A stretch of DNA of 53,667 bases. It comes from Bimuria novae-zelandiae CBS 107.79 (lineage: Eukaryota; Ascomycota; Dothideomycetes; Pleosporales; Didymosphaeriaceae). The stretch lies in assembly GCA_010015655.1 (NCBI GenBank), contig ML976660.1, positions 435,737 to 489,403 of the forward strand. Reading direction: 5' to 3'. Below the pieces are notes generated by a model. The model did no database searches. It was not told the origin of the DNA and saw only the letters and a program-made list of their open reading frames with translations. This document shows, one piece after another, positions 47,061 through 53,667 of the stretch. The translations under genes and the position numbers were made by a program. Position 1 is the first letter of the stretch. Each line of letters opens with the position of its first letter.

Positions 47061-50027
47061 TAATAGATTTAATAACTTACTATATCTTTACTATCTAGGA
47101 CTTTCTTAAGCAAGGCCCACCACCTGTTAAGGTTTACAAAGTATAAGATACCTATAACTATTTAGTATTAGCTAGCCCTTTTAGGGTATAAATAGGCCCT
47201 TTTAGCGTTATTTTAACCCTAATAATTACTTTAGGCACGACGCCTACCTAACTAGTACTAGCTAGGTTTATAATATAATAAACTATTAAAGAAGCTTCCG
47301 CTTAGCTTAAGGAAGCTTAGAACTATAAAAAATAAAATATATTATTAATATAAATAAGGGGACCAAATATTAATTTAGAAACCTCTATAGTAGCTATTAA
47401 GCCTATAGTGGCGAGCGTAGCACCTGATATGCTACCTTCTTTTCTTAAAGTGTTATATATATATTAGAAGAAGGATTAACCAGATTTTAAACTTTAAAAA
47501 ATTTATTATAAACTTTAATTTTAATAGTTATTAATCTATTTTTCTACTAATGAAACAAAGATAGAGTGTAGTAGTACTTATATAATAAAAACTTTTTATA
47601 TTAGTTAGAACGTTAAAGCGGCGTCTTAACGTAGCTAAAGTTATATAACTAGTAAGAGACTTAAGACGTATTAAAGAAAACGATTCTTAATACGTTAAAA
47701 AAACTTCTTTAATATTAACTATAAGCTTATAATACCTTTAAGAAGTATTCTTTAAAGCTAGGCTAGTTACTATTTAAACCATTAAAGTATATCTAACTAT
47801 TATAGGAAGAGTTAGACTAGATTATAAAAAAGAATAAGCTAATACGTGTACTTAAGTATACTAGCTATCTAAGCTACTATATTAAAGATTAACTATCGAG
47901 TTTATATAACACTTAGCTAGATATAGTTATTAAAATTAAAAAGCAACCTATTACATTCTAAAAATATTAATTTATTTTAAAAGCTAATTAAGGACATTTA
48001 ACGTAATTAAAGAGCTCTAAGAAATACTAAAAGTAGAAAAGTTCTTAAAAATTTTTAAAATCTACTAAAGGCCTTACTAAGTCGCGGAAAGGCGCTTGAA
48101 GGCCTACTATAGTAACTTCTAACGCTAAAGGCGTATCTACCCCACTAGTTTACTATTATTATAACTAGCTAGGTTATATAAGTCTAGACTATCTGAAGAA
48201 GAAGAAGCTAGCCTTAGCTAATTTTATTAAAGTAAAACGTAATTTATTAAGAAAAAGTAAGAGGCGTAAGGTATAGTAGCCATACTTACTACTTATATTA
48301 ATATTCTAGTTAGCTATATTAACAGAGTCGCTGAAGCAAAAGTTTATAATTAATTATTTAACTAGCTTTATAGCTAGCCTAAGGGCATACTTACTTTTAA
48401 GGCTAGAGTTAAGAATAAAGGTAAAGTTAACGCGCTTATAGATCTAAGGTTAGCCATAAACCTCTTCTTTACTAAGTTAATAAAAGAGATAGAGCTAAAA
48501 GTAACCCTTTTAGACTTTTTATTAACGTAAGCTATAAATAAGTTTAATACAGTTATTAATAGTATAGTAGTCGCTAATATATAGTTAACTAACTTTTAAG
48601 GCTATATAAATAAACTTAAAGTATTGTATTTATAGTAATAGATTTACCCTAGTTTAAAATCTTTTTAGGCTTACCTTTAATAAAAAAAGTTTTAATAGTA
48701 AACGTAATGATTAGGAGCATCCTTTTTAGAAAGTACTTTAGAAAAGCAAACATTCTTTTTAAATAGATAGTTATAAGAAGTATTAATAAATTTAAGCGCA
48801 CTATGCGCGACCCCTATATAATAATTTATATTTACTTAATTAGCGCTATTAATAAAAAGTAGACGTTAAAAGCCTAATTAAGCGTAATAATCTAATGTTA
48901 TTAAAGGACTTTAAAGTACTAGCTACCTATAAACTAACTGATTAAAAATTAATTTAGAACTAGGAACTTTTCCTCAACACTACCTTATATATAACTTTTT
49001 AGTAACTAAACGTAAGTGTTCTAAGAAAGTATATTAAGAAGTATTTTAATTATAAATAAATAGAGTAGTTTAAATATCTTATAGGTGCGATAATGCTCTT
49101 CGTAAAAAAGAAAAAGAGCTTCCCTAAGCTTTATATACACTATAGCGACTTAAATAAGATTATAATTAAGAATTGTAGTACTATTTTACTTATTATAAAG
49201 TTACTAGATTGCCTTACAAAGACAAAGATCCGTACTAAGCTTAATTTATAAAAAGCTTACTATCGTGTCTATATTACTAAAGAGCACTAATAGAAGACTA
49301 CGTTTTATATATGTTATAGCTATTTTAAGTATATAATTATGCCTTTTAGCTTAACTAACGCTCTTACTTAGTTTTAGAAGTTTATTTTATAAACGCTAAT
49401 AAGACTTATTAATATAACTTATATTATTGTATAACTTAATAATATATTAATTTTCTCTAATACTAAAACGAAATATAAGATTTATATTTATAAAGTCTTA
49501 GGACGATTACGTAAAGTAAACTTCTTTATTAACCCAAAGAAGTATAATTAGCACATAAAACTTATAGAGTACCTTAGATTTATTATTTCTCCTAAAGTCC
49601 TCTAGATTAATAAGTCTTAAAACAAAGCTACTTAGAATTAGCCTATACTATAATATATGCGTGACATTAGGGTCTTTATTAACTTTATAAACTACTATAG
49701 GTAATTTCCTAAGTATTTTTCTTAACTAGCGTTACCGCTAACTAAATTAATCTAAAAGGCGCCTAATAGCGCCCAAGGCGGGCTAACTATAAGGAGGGAA
49801 AAAAGCGCTAAAATTAATATTAACGTTATAGGTAAAAAAAACTTTTAAACAACTTTGTAATATCTTTCTTAAAGTGCTAATCCTTGCGCACTTTAAATAC
49901 AGGAAATAGACACGTATTAAAATAGACGTCTCTAATTACACTATTAGCGCTATCTTAAGCTAATTAGTTCTTAATAAGGACGGTACGTTGCACTAGCGCC
50001 TTATTAACTCTTTTTTAAGAAAGCTAT

Positions 50028-50452
50028 TGTTAAGATCCCAAAGGGGTAGCTGGTCCCTAAGGGGCTAAGGTTGGTTCTCGGGCAGGAATACTGGTAGGAC
50101 AGGAGAGGGTTGTAGTGATAGCTTGCGCTTGTCACCGGGGCGTTGGTATCGAAGGTGGGTAGAGCACAATCAAATCAACAAGGTTGCTTATTCAGATCCA
50201 AACGATAGATTGATAAACAGGTTGAATACAAGTAGAAGAGACTCCTTCTTGCGTTCCTATATACTTCTCTTGCTCGACATGCTCGAAGCGAGCATATCGA
50301 GCAGATGTCTTGGCTCCTGCGTCTGCTCGACTTGCTCGAGTCGAGCACGTCGAGCAGTCACGTGACCTCCTGGTACTGCGCCTTCATTGGTCACCTGTAG
50401 ACCATAGGCGCCCTGGAGCCTAGCCAAGTGTCTGTAAGATCGGATCTTAACA
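50028..50452 (+). repeat. solo LTR S2 inside chromovirus Z
   Basis: This 425-bp LTR runs from TGTTAAGATCCC to GGATCTTAACA and is flanked by GCTAT (50023-50027 and 50453-50457). Its first half matches S1 (17059-17493) inverted. The second half carries two long imperfect hairpins built from GCTCGA/TCGAGC (50271-50303 and 50323-50357), then GTCACGTGACC (50357-50367). It is only lightly RIP-mutated. The 80-codon frame at 50123-50365 lies inside the LTR and is not a gene. Confidence 0.92.
50271..50357. promoter_or_regulatory. two imperfect hairpins in LTR S2
   Basis: 50271-50303 (33 bp) and 50323-50357 (35 bp) are inverted repeats made of TGCTCGA and TCGAGCA, each with about one mismatch between arms. 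They sit in the likely promoter side or R region of the LTR next to an E-box-like CACGTG. They could be protein-binding sites or a transcript stem-loop; no function is shown. Confidence 0.6.
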
Positions 50453-51326
50453 GCTATGCGCAGCGCAGCGTAGCTATAATATATGTAATAAAGAGCTAAT
50501 CGCTATTATTAATTATGTTAAGCACCAGTAATATTATTTATAAAGTGTAAGTTTTAAAGTTTTTATAGACTATAATAACTTACGCTAGTTTATAAAGATA
50601 AAGATCTTATTATTATAGGTATAAGCGTACCTAGTGCTTTCTAAGTATAACTTTACTATAACATACTAAATAGGCTTAACTAACCTAGTAAATACGCTAT
50701 CTCGCCGTCTAGACTCTAGACTCTGTACATAATACTAAATAAGCTAAGTATAAATAAAATAGAGCCTTTATAAAGCCTCTCGCGAATATGCTAAGTAGGA
50801 ATACTAAAGGTAAGTAAAGGAGTTATAGTTATCATTATATTTACTTAATTATAAGTAAACGCTATTCGTAAAGTAAAGCTTAAGTTTCTTAAAGAATAAT
50901 AAGTCTCTAAGTATCTTAGTTAGGGCTATAAGTAGGGATTCAAGAACCTCTAAGTTAAATAATAATATTTTAAGATAAAAAGCTCTTAAAAGCTCCGCTA
51001 AGTGCCTAAAGGAGCTAATATAGCCCCTTATAGTAAAAGAAAAGTCTACTATAATTAGAGAATATTATAATAAACTATTATTAGGCTATTTTAGTATAAA
51101 TAAGACCCTTAAGCGCGTATAGCGCAAGTACGTATAAAATACAATAGTTAAAGGTATTATAAATTACGTTTATAATTATAGGCACTAGTAATAGGCTACT
51201 ATAGAAGTTTATAAACTATATAGGTTTCTCTAGCTACTACTTATTCTAAATAGACTATAGCAGCACGTAACCATAGATTTTATTATAAATCTACCCCTAA
51301 GTCGCTTTAGCAAAGTCGTTTATAAC

Positions 51327-51573
51327 TATAACGGCCTGGCATGATGGCAGGTCACATGACCTCGCGTACGAGGCGCAACTGCCTTACGCCCTAGTGCGAC
51401 TGCTCGCACACCCAGTGTAGTTACCTTAGATAGGTAGTTGTTCCGCTCCGACGGCCGCGCACAAAAGCGCGCGAGCCCTGTGTACCTACAGCCTCCTTAT
51501 CTTAGTGTAGCTGAAATAGAGCCAACTTACCTCATCTACTCTTTCGATAAAGGAGCCCGTGCTTGTCCTCACA
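51327..51573 (+). repeat. solo LTR S3 inside chromovirus Z
   Basis: This 247-bp GC-rich insert splits the integrase between FSKVVYNY and AILVVINQY. It is flanked by ATAAC (51322-51326 and 51574-51578). It begins TATAACGGCC (probably TGTAACGGCC before RIP) and ends TGTCCTCACA. It is related to S4 (21555-21805 plus 33942-33978, inverted) and to the start of the chromovirus Y LTR. It is mostly unmutated. Confidence 0.8.
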
Positions 51574-52049
51574 ATAACGCTATTTTAGTTGTTATTAACT
51601 AATATTTAAAAATAGATTATTATGTACCTATAAGAATAAACTAGGATAGCGTTAGCCTAGCTTATACCTAAATCTATAAAATTATATAACTTTATAGTAA
51701 TCTAGAGTCTGTACTGTCGAATAAAGGTCTAATAATATAAGTAAAATATTAGGATACCTTCTACTACTATGTAAACTTAAAACGTGTTTTAACGTTAGCT
51801 TTCTATCCTTAAACTAATGGGCAGACTAAATAGTAAAATTATATTTTAAAATAGTACTTTTATATCTATTATAGCTTAGAGCAGGACCATTAGGCCTTAT
51901 AAGTCTTATATATAGAATATACGAATAATAGTTATTATTCTAGTATAAGATTTACACCCTTCTAGGTTTACTAAAGATATAATTCTTATAAGCTAAATTA
52001 GCTAAATAGGCCTTTAAGTAATAAAGAAAGTCCCTATGCGTTTTTAATT

Positions 52050-52105
52050 ACTTTAAACCTTACTAGTATTTATATTCCTTTAAACCTTATTAGTATTTAT
52101 ATAAA
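52050..52105. repeat. short tandem duplication in chromovirus Z
   Basis: CTTTAAACCTTACTAGTATTTATAT is followed by a near-identical copy with C to T in ACTAG/ATTAG. A local slippage event followed by RIP on one copy would explain it. Confidence 0.7.
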
Positions 52106-52660
52106 TACTAAATTAAAGTTAAAGGTTGTCTAGAAGTACTAAAAGGCGCTTTAAAATAAGAAAAAATAACCTCTGAACCTAAAAGTAGGTAATACGGTAA
52201 GGTGTTAAATTAATATATGAAGTTAATAAGGCTAAATAAGGAATTAGACTAAAAAAATTAGACTAAAAAAATTTGACACGGTATAGTTCTAGAACAAATA
52301 GGCAATTTTACTATAGTATACTAAGTAGACCTCCCTAACTTGAAAAGAGTTTCTCCTATTTTTTATTTATTCTTATTAGAACTATATACTCCACGTGGCT
52401 TATTATCACATAATTAAGAGCCTATTAAGGATATTTTACGCTAATCTGGCGACAATATGTATGCTATAAAATAAATTATCAATAGGCGATAGATACTAAC
52501 TGGAGCTTAAAAATATCGTATTAAATAAAGAAGATACTCTACAAATAAGTTGCTAAAAACGTACTAAAAAAATGCTTAAAGTATTTTTAAGACGCTTAGT
52601 TATTATCGCGCCTACGTAAAAGTCTAGAGACTAAAGTCGTCCTCCTAAAAAAAGGGAGAT

Positions 52661-53540
52661 AGGTAATATTACTTATAATTAGTTAAGAAAGTTATTATTT
52701 TTTCTTACTTATAAAGGAGCAATAAAGTCAAATAAATACTAGTTCTATTAATTTCTCTAGCTACCTTATAATTTAGACTAAGCAGTGTAATTTCTTTTAA
52801 GACTTTTATTAATAAAATAATAATTAATACTATCCTTTTTGTCCTTTTAAACTAAGTAAGTGACTCGTATCCGGAGTTTCGTACTATAGTGCCTAATAGG
52901 TAAAAGTGTTTTAATAAATTAGTAAATAAGCATGTGACTAGTTATATAAATAATATATAGTTCGGAAAAGAGATATTATTTTCTTTAATAAGTAGCGAAG
53001 TAGTCTAAAATAAACCTAACTACTCTATATTGAGGCCGAAGGTACCTAAATAGCTTTACTAGCTATATAAAACTACTATTTAACCAAAAAAAAGTATTAA
53101 TTATACATATAAAAAGCAAGGGGTATCTCTTAATAGTATATTTAAGAAGTAAAAAACTAAACCCTAAGTCCTAAACTAAGTGATATAAAAAGCCTTAATT
53201 AAGTGTATCTTAGAGGCTAGACTAGCGTAAATTAGCATAGCTAACTGCCTATAGACGTAAAAGGGATCTAGAGGGGCGGCCTAGTAGCTATACTACTATA
53301 TATTACCTCCCTAGTACTTCTTTGTATTCCTCACGGTGCTATATATCGTAAGAGTCTTAACAAGAAACTAATTTTAATGTAAGCGCTTACGTAGTTTCGC
53401 GCGCCTATTTACCTTTTTAAAAAGTTAAAATAAAATGATACAATGCTTTCTAGCCTTAATATTAGTGTAAAGGTTATTATTCGCTAAGTGTTAAGTGGTA
53501 ATACCTAATTCTTTAAACTTCTAATTAAATTCTTATTATT
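52661..53540. other. RIP-degraded stretch, possibly the 3' LTR of chromovirus Z plus another relic
   Basis: Very TA-rich with no paired repeat in the window. The plus strand around 53040-53270, read through stops, gives a basic segment (KKSINYTYKKQGVSLNS, LIKCILEARLA) with protein-like periodicity that I cannot assign. Confidence 0.3.
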
Positions 53541-53667
53541 TGTATCGGCGCAGGTTACTCAAAGGATCGATGTTGGCGTATCTCCTAGCAGAGGCATGTG
53601 GGAGTGCGTGTATAAGAATGTAGCCTCGAATGAATTAAGTGCCTATAGGCCTGGTACGAAAGGATAC
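53541..53667. repeat. third LTR copy of the gypsy X family, cut by the window end
   Basis: TGTATCGGCGCAGG... matches the first 127 bases of 23781-24166 with a few C/T and G/A differences. Whether it is a solo LTR or the end of another full element cannot be seen here. The same orientation as the X LTRs suggests a minus-strand element if it is full length. Confidence 0.9.

Larger units (their letters stand above)
47350..52640 (+). pseudogene. gag-pol remnant of chromovirus Z
   Basis: Protease: NALIDLRLAINLFF (about 48427-48470; Asp kept, family has ALIDSGA). RT: GAIMLFVKKKKS (about 49087), LYIHYSDLNKIIIKN (49130-49175) and YIIMPFSLTNALT (49330-49370); the YLDD position reads YIIVQLNNILIFS, both Asp changed to Asn. 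RNase H: SYNICNKELIAIINYVK (about 50478-50530), directly after S2. Integrase: HVTIDFIINLPLSRFSKVVY (about 51268-51325), cut by S3, then AILVVINQYLKIDYYVPI (about 51580-51635) and LAFYPQTNGQTKQ (about 51800-51835). The chromodomain is read around AQKYRIKQRRYSTNKLL (about 52505-52560), stops at Q. The order is that of chromoviral Metaviridae. Non-functional. Confidence 0.75.
47063..52660 (+). mobile_element. Ty3/gypsy chromovirus Z, RIP-degraded, with two solo LTR insertions
   Basis: Forward reading gives gag (about 47350-48200), protease (about 48420-48480), RT (about 49080-49660), RNase H (about 49880-50760, split by S2), integrase (about 51050-52150, split by S3) and chromodomain (about 52450-52620). 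A purine tract AAAAAAAGGGAGA (52649-52661) may precede a 3' LTR. LTRs could not be paired, so both ends are approximate. D1 lies just upstream, possibly in the 5' LTR. Confidence 0.75.

Noticed and set aside
50123..50365. 80-codon plus-strand open frame
   Set aside because: Entirely inside solo LTR S2, including its hairpins; the related LTR S1 does not conserve it.
1..53667. CRISPR arrays, rRNA or tRNA genes
   Set aside because: No regularly spaced repeats, no recognisable rRNA segments and no cloverleaf-like sequence were noticed; the eukaryotic repeat context makes CRISPR irrelevant.

Overview
The window looks like an AT-rich, transposon-filled block from a filamentous ascomycete (Pezizomycotina). 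Nearly all of it is decayed retrotransposons and DNA transposons. Their reading frames are riddled with TAA/TAG codons and TA dinucleotides, and where two copies can be compared the differences are CpA->TpA or TpG->TpA. That is the footprint of repeat-induced point mutation (RIP). The species cannot be named from the sequence.

One gene-bearing island of normal base composition lies at about 6960-11560. It holds a YeeE/YedE-type sulfur-transport membrane protein (7553-8683, +), broken by a nonsense codon and a probable frameshift. Convergent with it is an apparently intact PAP2 (diacylglycerol-pyrophosphate/lipid phosphate phosphatase) gene in four exons (9213-10725, -). Everything else is repeat.

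Left block: a Ty1/copia relic (about 211-3490, +), then two copies of one DDE_1 (pogo/CENP-B-like) DNA transposon (about 3720-5010 and 5010-6990, both -). Right of the island: gypsy element G1 (12254-21470, -; TSD GAACT). G1 has a Fot1/pogo transposon in its integrase (14167-15974, TA) and a solo LTR, S1, in its reverse transcriptase/RNase H region (17059-17493, AAAGG). An (ATT)22 tract follows. Next comes a solo LTR (S4) split by copia A (21806-33941, +; AGATC), which is itself split by chromovirus gypsy X (23781-30667, -; AACAC). Chromovirus Y (34467 to about 42530, -) is split by copia B (36345-41472, +; ACTGT/ACTAT). Two more pogo/Fot1-type elements follow (43653-45089, - and 45225-47060, +). 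Gypsy Z (about 47063-52660, +) carries two solo LTRs, S2 (50028-50452, GCTAT) and S3 (51327-51573, ATAAC). A further LTR of the gypsy X family starts at 53541 and runs off the window.

The most unusual object is a cysteine-rich gene that appears to contain introns. It sits on the strand opposite to gag-pol, between the pol end and the 3' LTR of gypsy X (24206-24857, +). It does not match any standard retrotransposon component that I recognise. All translations, boundaries and pairings were read by eye; no alignment or database search was run.
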